Below, in pieces: positions 18,135 to 28,216 of a stretch of 64,000 nt of DNA. How positions within the stretch are numbered: the first letter of the stretch is position 1; each line of letters starts with the position of its first letter. The notes beneath the pieces were generated by a model, which saw only the letters and a list, made by a program, of their open reading frames with translations, had not been told where the DNA came from and did not search any database. The position numbers and the translations under genes are program-made. The DNA comes from SB25 sp050180705 (lineage in GTDB: Bacteria; Bacteroidota; Bacteroidia; Bacteroidales; Tenuifilaceae): positions 1 through 64,000 of the forward strand of contig JBFXDX010000015.1 in NCBI GenBank assembly GCA_050180705.1, read 5' to 3'.

Positions 18135-19619
18135 CTAGTATCCATTATTTTGTGTTAAGTTTGGATTCAATTGCATTTGAGCCGATGGAATTGGGTAATG
18201 TTCGTGTTTCCCAACAACAAATCCTTTACTTTGAAGTGCTGTTGCTGCCTGGTTTGTACGAATAAGGTCGAAGAATCGATCTTCCTCTAAGGCAAGTTCT
18301 GCTCTGCGTTCATCCCAAATATCCTGATTTGTTGCTCCAGAAAGATTGCCTAATCCAGCACGGTATCTTACCTCGTTTATTGCATCATCGGCCGATAATC
18401 CACAGGTTGTAGGAACGGTTGCTCCATTAACCAATGCTTCGGCATACATTAATAGAATGTCAGGATACCTTATTACTCGTATGTTCTGATCGAATCCATA
18501 TCCGTTATAGTTCCATCCATTGTTATTGGATGGGGTGTATACTTTTCCATTGTAAACTGGATTTGTACATCCTGCTTTAATGCTATCACCTTCTGGTGTA
18601 ATTGTTCCTCGGTAGAGTAGGGTTGTGGCTGGACGTATAACCTCACCTCTTGATGTATAAAAGTTTATCAAATTTTGACTAGGTGTGCAAAAACCCCATC
18701 CTTGAAGATTTGCTGGGGTGTTCCCCCGAGGGCCTTGAACGTAGGCGTATTCTAGGTATGTTTGCTCACCCGAGGATTGTCCAAGAGTAGAACTCTGAAT
18801 TTCGAAGAGCGATTCTTTGGTATTTTCTCCTTCAAGGCTAAATACTTCCCTGAAATTATCCAATAGACCATATTTCCCCGATGCAATAATCTTGTCAGTT
18901 AATGAGGCTACAGAGTCCCATTCTGCTTGATATAGATGAACTTTTGCTTTTATTGCCATTGCCGTGTACTTATTAATTCGTCCAGCCCATTCTTTAGAAT
19001 AACTTGTTGGTAATACTGCGATGGCTTCCTCTAAGTCCTTCTCAATAAAATCGTATAGTTCGGCAGTACTCGATTGGTGAACATTTGATAATTCTTCGGA
19101 TGTTAGTACTGTATCAATAATTGGAACTCGTCCGAAAAGGCGAGTAAGATTGAAATATGCGTAAGCCCTAATTGTTTTTGCTTCGCCCTGACATTGTCGT
19201 GCATATTCTTTATCCTCGCTATTGAGAAGAGCTTCTTCAAAAAGAGGCATTTGGTGTACAGCGTAATTTGCACTGCTAACAATATCGAAGTTGCCAATCC
19301 ATAAATTGTTTAATAGGCTGTTCGACGAAGTATATGTTAAATTATCGAGTTCCTGCATGGTTGGATTATCCGACGGAATGCTCCCTTTATCGGCATTGTC
19401 CGATGCAATTTCAAATGCACCGATGTATGGGAATACTTGTGCATTCCAACTTCGCAAACTTGCATATGCCGCGCTTACCGATAAAAATGTATTTTCGGAT
19501 TTTGTATAATCAATACCTGTTGTAGGAAGTGTTGCTTCTTGTCGAATGTCGAGGAAATCCTCACAGTTGGTAAGGATAAGAATCATTACTAACGATATAA
19601 TAGTTGTGAGTTTTTTCAT
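18135..19619 (-). CDS. SusD/RagB family outer-membrane glycan-binding lipoprotein
   Basis: Start set at the ATG at 19619. The longer frame begins with a TTG immediately after the susC stop and adds only six residues before MKKLTTIISLVMILILTNCE. That leader has a lipobox (LTNC). The mature protein opens with the SusD signature EDFLDIRQEATLP and carries TPR-like helices (AYAYFNLTRLFGRVPIIDT, INKYTAMAIKAKVHLYQAEW). It ends with the RagB part IRVIRYPDILLMYAEALV, and later ERRAELALEEDRFFDLIRT. It caps the SusC barrel and delivers oligosaccharide. The gene is 18 bases from susC, the normal pairing. Confidence 0.95.
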   Translation of the reverse strand: MKKLTTIISLVMILILTNCEDFLDIRQEATLPTTGIDYTKSENTFLSVSAAYASLRSWNAQVFPYIGAFEIASDNADKGSIPSDNPTMQELDNLTYTSSNSLLNNLWIGNFDIVSSANYAVHQMPLFEEALLNSEDKEYARQCQGEAKTIRAYAYFNLTRLFGRVPIIDTVLTSEELSNVHQSSTAELYDFIEKDLEEAIAVLPTSYSKEWAGRINKYTAMAIKAKVHLYQAEWDSVASLTDKIIASGKYGLLDNFREVFSLEGENTKESLFEIQSSTLGQSSGEQTYLEYAYVQGPRGNTPANLQGWGFCTPSQNLINFYTSRGEVIRPATTLLYRGTITPEGDSIKAGCTNPVYNGKVYTPSNNNGWNYNGYGFDQNIRVIRYPDILLMYAEALVNGATVPTTCGLSADDAINEVRYRAGLGNLSGATNQDIWDERRAELALEEDRFFDLIRTNQAATALQSKGFVVGKHEHYPIPSAQMQLNPNLTQNNGY

Positions 19620-19637
19620 GGCTATTAGAATTTTCAA

Positions 19638-22600
19638 TTAAAAGATCATTTTTAAACCAAGTGAATAGATTGCTTGCATTGGATAAACTGTATTGTCAAC
19701 TCCGCTACTTATTGGAGAGCCTCCAATTTCAGGAGTAAATCCGTTGTAAGTAAAGAAGGTAAACGGATTTTGTGCTGTTGCGTAAATCCTTAGTTTAGGT
19801 ATGAAGCGAATCTTTTCAATGGTATATCCAAGTTGTATATTCTGAACTCTTACATAGAAACCATTTTCTACAAAGAAATCGTTGGCTTGCTGCGTATAGG
19901 AGTAGTTATAAGCTTCGGCGGAAGGGTATTTGTTTGATTTATTGGATGGAGTCCATCTATTCTCATAAAAATCTGCATCGTAGTTTCCATCTGTAAAAAC
20001 ATCCCTGTTCATGCGTTTTGCATTGAGAATTTTATTGCCGACCTGACTTGTGAACGATATGCTGAAGTCAAAATTTTTGTAGTTCATACCAAAATCAATT
20101 CCTGCAATTAGCCAAGGGATTGGACTTCCGAGATAGACTTTGTCTTTATCATCAATAATTTTATCTCCATTTTTATCTTTATACTTGAAGAATCCTTTGT
20201 CTTTGATTGTTTGGCTAACAGGATCCAGTAAGGCTTCACTTTCGCTTTTGTAGACACCTGCAACCTCATAGCCATAAAAAGAACCAATAGGGTGTCCAAC
20301 AGCAGTTCTTGTTGTATAACCACTCCTTACATATGCACCCGCAATGTATTCTTTGCCTTCAAGTTTTAGTACCTCATTATGAATTGTTGTGGCATTAAAT
20401 CCAATATGATAATCAAGGTCTTTAGAAATTGAATTTTTCCAATTAATATTGATTTCTATACCAGTATTTAGGACATTCCCATTATTGCCAAGTAATTCGG
20501 TAACACCACCACCTGCACCTAGTGGAGCATAAAATACAACGTTGTGGGTAACTCTTCGGTAGTAGTCTATTTCGCCAGATAGTTTATTGTTTTTTAAGGT
20601 AAAATCTACGCCAAGATCAAACTCTGTAACGGTTTCCCATTTTAAGTAATTCTGAAGAACGGTTTGTGCACCAACGCCATCAACAAGGATATCTCCGAAA
20701 ATAGCAGAACTGCCTGCTCCCGTTTGACCCAATATTATAGATGAATTTGAAGGAATATTATCGTTACCCAACATTCCCCAGCTGGCTCTTAGTTTTAAAT
20801 TAGTAAATATGTTATTGATTTTTTCGAAGTTTTCCTGAGTGATATTCCATCCTAAACCTACTGATGGAAAGTAACCCCATTTTTCCTGATACTTAGAACT
20901 GCCATCTGCTCGGAATGTAAAGGTTGCTAAATACTTATCCTTGTAGTTATAAGTGCCTCGAGTAAAGAAGGAAAGACCGTTGTATCGCGATGCCCCATCC
21001 CATGCAAATCTGTTTAGGTATGAACCGTTAACAAGATATAGTGATTGTGAATCGAAATTTGGAACGTTTAACGCCGATCCAGATAGAGTTTCCTCTTTTT
21101 CAACTCTGGTCGACTGTCCTAATAGTATGCTATAGCTACTATTGCCTGATGTATTCTTAAAGGTAAGAAGATTATCAGAAATGAGTTTTGATGACGTGCC
21201 AGATGTTTTGCTAAGTGTGGAACTTTTTACACCTTGCGATCCTCCTACATAGTATTCGGGAGTGTAGTCTCTTGAATTCCAATTATTAACATCCTGATTG
21301 TATGAAGTTTTAAATGTTAATTTATCCTTTATAATCTCAAATTCGGCATATAGACTGATTACCTGTTTTCGCCCTTTTTCGTAATTATTATTATAGTATG
21401 CCGTAGCTACTGGATTCCCATACTGATTTCCAAATCCATACTGTTGTGGCGATCCAAATTTGACAGGGTAAGCATCAGTATTACTATCGTCGTAAACGGG
21501 ATAAACTGGAGGATTTACATATGCACTAAAAAAAGCATTGTCATCGGGGGAATACTTATCGTAGTTTGAGAAGATTGCATTAACTCCAATTTTTAGGTAG
21601 TTGTTTACTTTTTGATCGAATCGGGCTCTAAGGTTATAGCGCTGGTAATAATTCTTTGCATCCATTATTCCATTCTGGAAAAGGTAATTTCCTCCAATCG
21701 AGTATGATGATTTTTCTGTCGATCCCGAAATATCTATATTATGATTTGTCATTGTAGCCGATCGTACTATATGTTGATACCAATCAGTACTTGTTGGATA
21801 GTTATTGGCGTCGAGAGGAGTGTAGCCTGATACATTTGCATTTGCTTCATTCATAAGAGTTACATACTGATTTTTGTTGGCCATTTCCATGATGTTAACT
21901 GGAACCTGAACTCCGACATAACTTTCGTAACTTATAACGGGTTCTCCCGATTTTCCTTTTTTAGTGGTAATTATTATAACACCATTGGCAGCTCTAACTC
22001 CATATATTGCCGAAGCTGATGCATCTTTGAGAACCGTTAGCTCTTCAATATCACTTGAATTTAAAAAGTCTATATTGTCAACGAAAACGCCATCAACAAC
22101 ATAAAGCGGATTGGCATAATCTCCGATAGATCCAACACCCCTTATTTTTACGGTAGCGCTACTTCCTGGTGCTCCGCTATTGATGATTTGCACTCCAGTA
22201 ACTTTGCCTTGCAGTGCTGTCATAGGATTCGACGCTATTTGCTTTGACAAATCGCTTCCTTTTACGGTAACAATAGGTGCAGTTAAGTCCTTTGTTTTTT
22301 GAGTGCCATAGCCAACTACAACCACTTCCTGAATATCTGTTGATTTTACCTGTAAAACAATATCCAGCATTGTTTGGTTGGTAATTTCAATTTCCTGATC
22401 GATGTATCCAAGGAAAGAAATTACTAGAGTTTTGTCGCTTTGCTGAACTTCAATTTCGAAATTTCCGTTGTAGTCGGTCATAGTACCTCGAGTGGTACCC
22501 TTTACAATTATGTTTACGCCTGGTAAACTCTCTCCGGTATCGGAGGCTTTTACAGTTCCTTTTATTATTTGCTGTCCGAAAGTGACTAGCGAAAAGGAAC

Positions 22601-22661
22601 TTAAAAATGTAATTGCGAATAAATATCGAAGTAGTTTTTTCATATATAGAAATTTATACAT
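19638..22661 (-). CDS. SusC/RagA family TonB-dependent oligosaccharide transporter
   Basis: The protein of about 1000 residues has a signal peptide (MKKLLRYLFAITFLSSFSLV, ending TFGQ), a carboxypeptidase-regulatory-like N-terminal domain (GTVKASDTGESLPGVNIIVK), a TonB-box-like stretch DIQEVVVVGYGTQK, and a plug domain with the SusC hallmark LYVVDGVFVDNIDFLNSSDI. A large beta-barrel follows, ending in LGLKMIF with the terminal aromatic. Two in-frame ATGs are possible, at 22661 and at 22643 (MKKLLRY); the second gives the more usual signal peptide. It imports polysaccharide fragments across the outer membrane with SusD and is the first gene of the ten-gene PUL. Confidence 0.95.
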   Translation of the reverse strand: MYKFLYMKKLLRYLFAITFLSSFSLVTFGQQIIKGTVKASDTGESLPGVNIIVKGTTRGTMTDYNGNFEIEVQQSDKTLVISFLGYIDQEIEITNQTMLDIVLQVKSTDIQEVVVVGYGTQKTKDLTAPIVTVKGSDLSKQIASNPMTALQGKVTGVQIINSGAPGSSATVKIRGVGSIGDYANPLYVVDGVFVDNIDFLNSSDIEELTVLKDASASAIYGVRAANGVIIITTKKGKSGEPVISYESYVGVQVPVNIMEMANKNQYVTLMNEANANVSGYTPLDANNYPTSTDWYQHIVRSATMTNHNIDISGSTEKSSYSIGGNYLFQNGIMDAKNYYQRYNLRARFDQKVNNYLKIGVNAIFSNYDKYSPDDNAFFSAYVNPPVYPVYDDSNTDAYPVKFGSPQQYGFGNQYGNPVATAYYNNNYEKGRKQVISLYAEFEIIKDKLTFKTSYNQDVNNWNSRDYTPEYYVGGSQGVKSSTLSKTSGTSSKLISDNLLTFKNTSGNSSYSILLGQSTRVEKEETLSGSALNVPNFDSQSLYLVNGSYLNRFAWDGASRYNGLSFFTRGTYNYKDKYLATFTFRADGSSKYQEKWGYFPSVGLGWNITQENFEKINNIFTNLKLRASWGMLGNDNIPSNSSIILGQTGAGSSAIFGDILVDGVGAQTVLQNYLKWETVTEFDLGVDFTLKNNKLSGEIDYYRRVTHNVVFYAPLGAGGGVTELLGNNGNVLNTGIEININWKNSISKDLDYHIGFNATTIHNEVLKLEGKEYIAGAYVRSGYTTRTAVGHPIGSFYGYEVAGVYKSESEALLDPVSQTIKDKGFFKYKDKNGDKIIDDKDKVYLGSPIPWLIAGIDFGMNYKNFDFSISFTSQVGNKILNAKRMNRDVFTDGNYDADFYENRWTPSNKSNKYPSAEAYNYSYTQQANDFFVENGFYVRVQNIQLGYTIEKIRFIPKLRIYATAQNPFTFFTYNGFTPEIGGSPISSGVDNTVYPMQAIYSLGLKMIF

Positions 22662-23284
22662 GGGTTTTGGTTTGGTATTCCTTTATTTTCAAACACTTTA
22701 TATAGTATACTAATGCATAACTGGTGACACTATACTAGCAAATGATGAATGCCTATTATCTAATTGCTAAGCATTTGTTGTATCTACCATAGCCCAGAAG
22801 TACATATAAATACTCCATTAAATCATTAATGAATTTGTCTTTGGAAAAATTTCCATTAAGAACACACGAACTCGATATATATAAGAAGAGAATTGCTGGA
22901 AATGATTTTTGCATAAGACTTTTCATTTTTATGAGTTTAAAGCTCAATAAAATTAGTTCAGCTATTTTTCAAAGTCCACTAAAAACCATCATCATAAACA
23001 CCTCAGGTTAAAATATGTTAAGTGGTGCAGCTACTTTTTACTACGTCACTTAAAAATTTATGATGTTTAATGTAAATTTAATCAATTATTTACACTTATT
23101 CAAGTGCCTTAATTTTATATTAATTTTTTTTGGTGTAATCGTTTGCAAGGGGGGATTTTTATGTAAAATGATACTATAATTTACTATTAAATACAGGAAA
23201 TTATTCCCTCATTTTAGTTAATTTTAAGATTGACAGAGTTTTATGAATTTGTGATATGTATTTGTCTGTTTTATAGTATTTTAT
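22662..23284. other. 623-base AT-rich upstream region of the PUL
   Basis: This gap separates susC from the regulator gene, both on the minus strand, and should hold the PUL promoter and regulator-binding site. No exact TAnnTTTG motif is present on the minus strand. A GC spot stands out in the AT-rich surroundings: GTAATCGTTTGCAAGGGGGG (23135-23154). A small hairpin CACTT/AAGTG lies at 23093-23106. Short open frames at 22756-22947 (minus) and 22829-23011 (plus) overlap each other. The minus one has a leader-like start with a Cys but only about 35 further residues, so I do not call it a gene. Confidence 0.5.
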
Positions 23285-26119
23285 CTAAAATTTAAGGATG
23301 AAGTCCGTTAGACTTTCTTCGGTGGGTAGGTTCAAACGTTTTCGAAGTCTATATCTACGTTCTTCAACTCCTCGAACGGTTATATTAATTAATGGGGCAA
23401 TCTCTTTAGACGAGAGGTTCATTCTCAAGTAAGCACAAAGCCTTAAATCGCTTGATGTGAGCGATGGATAGGCATCTTTGAGTCTTTTGAAGAAGTTTTG
23501 GTGAGCCTGATCGAAAAGTTTTTCGAATACTTCCCAATCGTTTTCATTATCAATATTTTGATTGATCAACTTGTTGATTTTATCGAAATATTTGTTGGGA
23601 ACTCTATAGCCAAGTTCTCCCTTCATATCGGTAAGTTCTTTGCCAATCTCCATTAATAGTTCATTTTTACGAACTATCGACATTGTACTCAATGCTAGCT
23701 GGGAACTTTTATACTGAATATCGGCCTGTAGATTATCGTTTTGGAGTTTTATGATTGTTTTTTCTACCTCTTCGCGTTCTTTCTGCAGCCGATCTTCCTC
23801 TAATTTCCGTTGATGTTCGATGTGCTTGGTAAGTCGATTTCTGTTAATTTTCCACGATAGTAAACTCATTAGTAGTAGTAGCAGAACATATAATAGGTAG
23901 GCATATACAGATTGATAGTACGGTGGCTTTATTTCAAAAATAATTTCGGATGATTTGGTTACAATACCTTTTGAGTTTAAGGTTCTTACCAAAAACTTAT
24001 AGTTTCCTTTGGGCAAACGATTGTATGCTGAGGTTGTAGTGGTTTGCCAGTCGCTCCAACTATTATCGATACCTATTAGTTTATACTGGAAGTATCGTTT
24101 AGTTCCAATGATTTCGTTGGATGAAAATGAGAATGAAATATTGTTTTGGTTGAATGGAATAGCAATTTTTCTTCTGGTTTGGTTTACTAGTTCATTTCTA
24201 TCGCTATTTTCTTTCCATATTTGGATTGAAGTAATTGTAGGGGGAGTATTAATCTCTGTAAGTCTATTAAGTTGAAAAATATTTAGCAGAGCAAACCCAT
24301 TGTCGAGGCAAACTAATTCGAGACTATCGTTAAGGCTTGTGATATTTTCGTAATTTTCAACAAGGTTGAAGTTGTACATTTCGGGAATAATTCTGTAAAG
24401 AAGCATTGCTTTTCCGAAACGAATTTCGAAAAGTCCCCACTCCTTATTTTTTATGAACCAATATCGTGAGTTTGGCAATGATATTATTGCATGGGCCGTT
24501 TCAAAACCTTCTAGTTGTGTATTTAATTCACTGTATGGAACAAATTTGTCTTTTAGATCGTCCCAACGAAGAAGACCTTTGGGCGAGGGAACTATTATTC
24601 TATTGTTAATTTTATAAATACGGTTAGCCTTGAAATCTAATCCCTGCTTTTTGCCAATCGATTCTTGTTTAATAATTGTTTTTAGTTCACTATCGGGTTG
24701 GAGTTTAAGTATTCCCTCAATAGAGTGCCCTAGCCAAATATTTCCCTGAAAATCTACCTCTAGCAATCTGGACGGAGATGTGAACCCTTCTAAGGTGCGA
24801 TCTTGTTTCCAAATGCCTTCATGTTGCTTATATAAGACCAGTTGACTATAGGTATTTTGAATATAGTAGTCTTTCTCTGCATTCATTTTGGTCATATTGT
24901 ACCCACCGCTTACATTTCCGATCTTTTTAAGTTTAAGATCTTCGAGTAAATATGTTCCGTTATTTAATCCGCAGTATATCTTTTTATCAATTTGTTTGAT
25001 AAACCAAACTTGCCCCTGAGAGTTTGGAACTAGTTTTTTATTCCGAAAATGATTGTCGGAACCAAGTTCGTAGTAGTAAATTCCTTGATTCGATCCAATG
25101 TATAGTCGATTATCGTTTATAATTCCAGAGTACACCGATTCGGAGTTTGTTTTGTCGATATATATATCGAAAGGGGTGTTAAACGAAATGTAGCTAATAC
25201 CTCTATCCAGTCCTAGCCAAATATTCCCTAGTTTATCAGAATCGATGGATAGCACCGTATTGTTTTGAATGTACTTAGAGTCGATATGGTTAATCAATTT
25301 TCCATTTTTGCTCAACACAAAAACTCCATTTAGTATCGATCCCAAAAAATATTGGTTGTTTACTTCTATTCCGTTATTAATATTGCTGGAAATTAACTCT
25401 TTATCTATTTCTGTTTTCCATGGCTTAAATGTTACACCATCGTATATAAACAGTCCTTTGTTATTTGTACCAAAAAGAATACTGCCATTTTCGTGTTGAA
25501 GGGCAACTTTAACCTCTGTATTACTGAATATCTCGCTATTGGGAATATGTTGTAGTTTATCGTCAACAATTCTGAATAGACCACCATTTATCTCCTGAAC
25601 GAATAATTGATTACTTGTGCTTAATAGGAATAAAACAGGAAAAGAAAGTTCGATAGATTTTACGCTTTTTCCATCGAATTTGTAGATTGATCCAAAACTC
25701 TGAAAGTAAATGTTGCCATTATGTTTGACAATTCTCCAGAACTCCTGATTTGAAATAGATTTACCAATATTTTCGGAAAGTGAATGGTATTCGGTCAACT
25801 CATTGTTTTCTATTTCCCAGTAACCGAATTCTTCGAAAGAACCAACGTATAGTCTGGTGCTGTCGTAAAGCACCGAGCGCATAATGGTTTTATTGGGGAT
25901 ATTTATTAGTTGCCAATTAGCACCGTTAAAGCGGAGAATCCCGTTGTTGTTTGCAACGTACAGCATTCTGTTGCTGCTAATGCTTATATCCCAGTTTTGA
26001 TTCCCGGCTTGGTATTCTGATTTATTATAATTGGTAACATGAAAAGTTGGCTGACCAATAGCCAATTTTGTAATACCTATTAATATAAAGGTTGCTATAT
26101 AATAAAAAGCTCTAGTCAT
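23285..26119 (-). CDS. Transmembrane one-component regulator: Reg_prop beta-propeller, Y_Y_Y domain, LuxR-type HTH
   Basis: This 944-residue protein has a signal peptide (FILIGITKLAIGQP) and about 600 residues of two-component-regulator propeller repeats (IWLGLDRGISYISF, NIWLGHSIEGILKL). Next are a Y_Y_Y domain (YFQYKLIGIDNSWSDWQTTT) near residues 660-730, one membrane helix (YAYLLYVLLLLLMSLLSW), a charged coiled coil, and a C-terminal LuxR-type helix-turn-helix (LTSSDLRLCAYLRMNLSSKE, then VRGVEERRYRLRKRLNLP). It has no histidine kinase or receiver domain, so it differs from the classical hybrid two-component systems. The periplasmic half probably senses an oligosaccharide and the cytoplasmic HTH acts on the adjacent PUL, which lies downstream in the same orientation after a 623-base gap. 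The target is inferred from position. A promoter candidate lies directly upstream. Confidence 0.9.
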   Translation of the reverse strand: MTRAFYYIATFILIGITKLAIGQPTFHVTNYNKSEYQAGNQNWDISISSNRMLYVANNNGILRFNGANWQLINIPNKTIMRSVLYDSTRLYVGSFEEFGYWEIENNELTEYHSLSENIGKSISNQEFWRIVKHNGNIYFQSFGSIYKFDGKSVKSIELSFPVLFLLSTSNQLFVQEINGGLFRIVDDKLQHIPNSEIFSNTEVKVALQHENGSILFGTNNKGLFIYDGVTFKPWKTEIDKELISSNINNGIEVNNQYFLGSILNGVFVLSKNGKLINHIDSKYIQNNTVLSIDSDKLGNIWLGLDRGISYISFNTPFDIYIDKTNSESVYSGIINDNRLYIGSNQGIYYYELGSDNHFRNKKLVPNSQGQVWFIKQIDKKIYCGLNNGTYLLEDLKLKKIGNVSGGYNMTKMNAEKDYYIQNTYSQLVLYKQHEGIWKQDRTLEGFTSPSRLLEVDFQGNIWLGHSIEGILKLQPDSELKTIIKQESIGKKQGLDFKANRIYKINNRIIVPSPKGLLRWDDLKDKFVPYSELNTQLEGFETAHAIISLPNSRYWFIKNKEWGLFEIRFGKAMLLYRIIPEMYNFNLVENYENITSLNDSLELVCLDNGFALLNIFQLNRLTEINTPPTITSIQIWKENSDRNELVNQTRRKIAIPFNQNNISFSFSSNEIIGTKRYFQYKLIGIDNSWSDWQTTTTSAYNRLPKGNYKFLVRTLNSKGIVTKSSEIIFEIKPPYYQSVYAYLLYVLLLLLMSLLSWKINRNRLTKHIEHQRKLEEDRLQKEREEVEKTIIKLQNDNLQADIQYKSSQLALSTMSIVRKNELLMEIGKELTDMKGELGYRVPNKYFDKINKLINQNIDNENDWEVFEKLFDQAHQNFFKRLKDAYPSLTSSDLRLCAYLRMNLSSKEIAPLINITVRGVEERRYRLRKRLNLPTEESLTDFILKF

Positions 26120-26137
26120 ATCGTGTACAGATTAGAG

Positions 26138-26170
26138 CAAATTTAATATTAAAATTGATTATTCGGCAAT
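26138..26170 (-). promoter_or_regulatory. Candidate promoter of the regulator gene
   Basis: Read on the minus strand, TAAATTTG (plus 26138-26145) matches the Bacteroidota -7 box TAnnTTTG exactly. An ATTG (26167-26170) lies 21 bases upstream, one base off the TTTG -33 box. Transcription would start about 12 bases before the ATG. The -33 element falls inside the duplicated mnmA fragment. Confidence 0.5.
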
Positions 26171-26176
26171 TACACC
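26154..26176 (-). pseudogene. Duplicated fragment of the mnmA 3' end
   Basis: These 23 bases are identical to 28323-28345, which encode the last residues of MnmA (GVIAE), its stop codon and five following bases. Here they stand alone, just upstream of the regulator gene and 2.17 kb from the intact mnmA. Similarity becomes doubtful to the right. It pairs with the regulator fragment at 28217-28306 and marks a duplication of the old mnmA-regulator junction. Confidence 0.75.
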
Positions 26177-26280
26177 AATGTTCATTGATGAAGCATTTGG
26201 TCTCTATATTGAAAGTTGTATAATAATAAGAAATAGTTAATTCCATATTTAATGCATTAGACTGTAGAATTATTAATAAC

Positions 26281-26318
26281 AAAAAAGTTGATCGAAGTTT
26301 ATTTCGATCAACTTTTTT
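26281..26318 (-). terminator. Intrinsic terminator of the fibronectin-type gene
   Basis: A perfect 16-bp inverted repeat (26281-26296 with 26303-26318, loop GTTTAT) has A6 at its left edge and T6 at its right edge. It can therefore work on both strands. It lies about 50 bases beyond the stop of the gene at 26369-28039. Confidence 0.9.
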
Positions 26319-26368
26319 GTATTTCAGATTTGGCAATATTTTAAATACAGTTTTAAAATATTTAACAA

Positions 26369-28039
26369 TTATTCTTTAAAGAATTTTAATGGTTTATCTG
26401 TTTCATAACCACATATTTTTATGATGTAAAAACCTCTGGTTAAATTTTCAACATTAAGAAAAGGTTTATCTGAATTTATAACTCTAGAAATAACTAATTT
26501 TCCATCTATACTATAAATGTTTATAGGCGTGCTTTTTAAGTCTTTAGGTAAATTAATATTTAATATACCTTGAGTTGGATTAGGGTATAAGAAAATATTA
26601 TTTAATGTTATATTATTAGTTACCTCTTTTTTACTCTCCTGAAGTTCTACTGATATAGGCTCAAGTTCAAGCACTGTAAATACTTTAAGTGTGACTTTAG
26701 GTGAGTCTCCTCCACTATTAACAGCCCATAACGTATACAGTTGGTTGTTAAGATCTGCTCCATATAGATCCACTGTTCCCTGGGATGAAGTTGTATAGAT
26801 ATTACCATTCCATTGAATATTATAACTTGTTGCTCCGTTAGAGGGAGTCCAATATAGTGAAACCCAATTACTACAGTGAACAGTTGCCGTAAAATTAGTT
26901 GGAGCAGCAGGCGGTGTGATAATTGATTTAGTAATTTTTTCTACAGATACTCCATAAGTATTATAAGCCTCAACAGAAACAGTATGGTTAGAACCTGAGG
27001 ATACGTTGTAAAATACATAAGATGAAGATGCTGTTGTGTATTTTATTCCATCTAAATATATATTGTAACCAGTTGCTCCTAAGGTAGCATTCCAAGTTGC
27101 CTGAAAACTTGAGTAAGTTGCATTGCTAAAAGTTAAAGTTGTCGGTGCCGCAGGCGGAAATGTTGAATTTGGTGTGACGTTAAGAGTGACTTTAGTTGAG
27201 CTCCCCCCACTATTGGTAGCCCATAATTCATATTGTTGATTGTTTACATTAGAACCATAAATATCAACATAAGAAGAGATTCCTGTATATATACTGCCAT
27301 TTGAATAAACAGAATAGCCAGTTGCGCCATAAGAAGGTGTCCAGTAAAGTGTGATCCAATTACTACTGTGAACGGCTGCTGTAAAATTAGTTGGTGCAGT
27401 AGGCGGTGTTGTAACCGATTTAGAAATTTTTGATTCTCCAGCATCATTATAAGCTCCAACAGAAATATTATAAGTAGTTCCCGATGATAAATTACTAAAT
27501 GTATATGAAGTCGAGGATGTTGTATATTTTTTCGTTCCATTTAAATAAACATTGTAGCCAGTTGCCTCAGAGGACTGTGTCCATGATGCTTTAAAACTAG
27601 AAGTTGTTATATTGCTAAATGTTAAACTTGTGGGCGCTGAAGGTGGTTGTAGGATTGTTTCAAGATACATATCCAAACTGGGATTGATATATTCATCATC
27701 GTAGCCGCTTCTACGTAATATGAGGTATAGATGATATGAATATGACGTGATTTGGTTGGGATATTTAACTTCAATAGTAAATGTTTTATCTTCAAATGAA
27801 TTTAGAGTTGCGCTCGTTGGTGTTATAGACGTTATGAAATCACTATCAGAATAATCATCTACCAGAATAGTTACTGTCTCAGAACTATAATTTGTCACAT
27901 TAAAAGTGCCAGTTGCAACGTTTCCTGCATAATTTTTTCCAAAATCGATGGCTGTTGGATTAACAACTATGTTTTGAGAAAATGAATTTAATACAATAAA
28001 ACTCAAGGTGCACAATAAAATTAGTAATTTTTTGCTCAT
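26369..28039 (-). CDS. Secreted fibronectin type III repeat protein with T9SS C-terminal sorting domain
   Basis: Start placed at the ATG before MSKKLLILLCTLSFIVLNSF (ending SQ), a standard signal peptide; the longer frame begins with TTG. The protein (about 556 residues) has an N-terminal Ig-like domain of the ASPM/SPD-2/Hydin kind (NPTAIDFGKNYAGNVATGTF). At least two pairs of fibronectin-III-type repeats follow, each opening PPSAPTSLTF- or PPAAPTNFTA-like and containing A-TGYNVYLNG or ATGYNIYLDG. Its ends carry a type IX sorting domain: IFLYPNPTQGILNINLP, then IYSIDGKLVISR and FYIIKICG. It is exported and anchored or released by T9SS. It has no catalytic motif and no visible tie to the PUL. 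It sits between duplicated fragments of the two neighbouring genes, so it looks like a later arrival. Confidence 0.88.
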   Translation of the reverse strand: MSKKLLILLCTLSFIVLNSFSQNIVVNPTAIDFGKNYAGNVATGTFNVTNYSSETVTILVDDYSDSDFITSITPTSATLNSFEDKTFTIEVKYPNQITSYSYHLYLILRRSGYDDEYINPSLDMYLETILQPPSAPTSLTFSNITTSSFKASWTQSSEATGYNVYLNGTKKYTTSSTSYTFSNLSSGTTYNISVGAYNDAGESKISKSVTTPPTAPTNFTAAVHSSNWITLYWTPSYGATGYSVYSNGSIYTGISSYVDIYGSNVNNQQYELWATNSGGSSTKVTLNVTPNSTFPPAAPTTLTFSNATYSSFQATWNATLGATGYNIYLDGIKYTTASSSYVFYNVSSGSNHTVSVEAYNTYGVSVEKITKSIITPPAAPTNFTATVHCSNWVSLYWTPSNGATSYNIQWNGNIYTTSSQGTVDLYGADLNNQLYTLWAVNSGGDSPKVTLKVFTVLELEPISVELQESKKEVTNNITLNNIFLYPNPTQGILNINLPKDLKSTPINIYSIDGKLVISRVINSDKPFLNVENLTRGFYIIKICGYETDKPLKFFKE

Positions 28040-28216
28040 AATCTTTAATTTAAGTTTTTGCCTACTCTTTGATTGGGTTTTCAGCAATATCCCTTTTATA
28101 TATTAATGTTGAATGGGATAATTTTGTTACTTGATTAGTTGTAGTTTTTATGAAAAAAAGCACATTTGGCTATGATTATCTTTTGTTTATTGTGAAAAAA
28201 ATGTTTGTTTTTGTAT

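Noticed and set aside
22756..22947. Minus-strand frame of 63 codons with a leader-like start and Cys, upstream of susC
   Set aside because: Only about 35 residues follow the Cys and they look random; another frame overlaps on the plus strand. Could be a tiny lipoprotein but not supportable.
23130..23155. GTAATCGTTTGCAAGG stretch, reminiscent of LacI-type half-sites
   Set aside because: Not a clean palindrome, and the adjacent regulator is of the LuxR type; no second copy found.
26112..26336. Minus-strand frame of 74 codons over the regulator promoter
   Set aside because: Covers the duplicated mnmA fragment and the terminator; no protein likeness.
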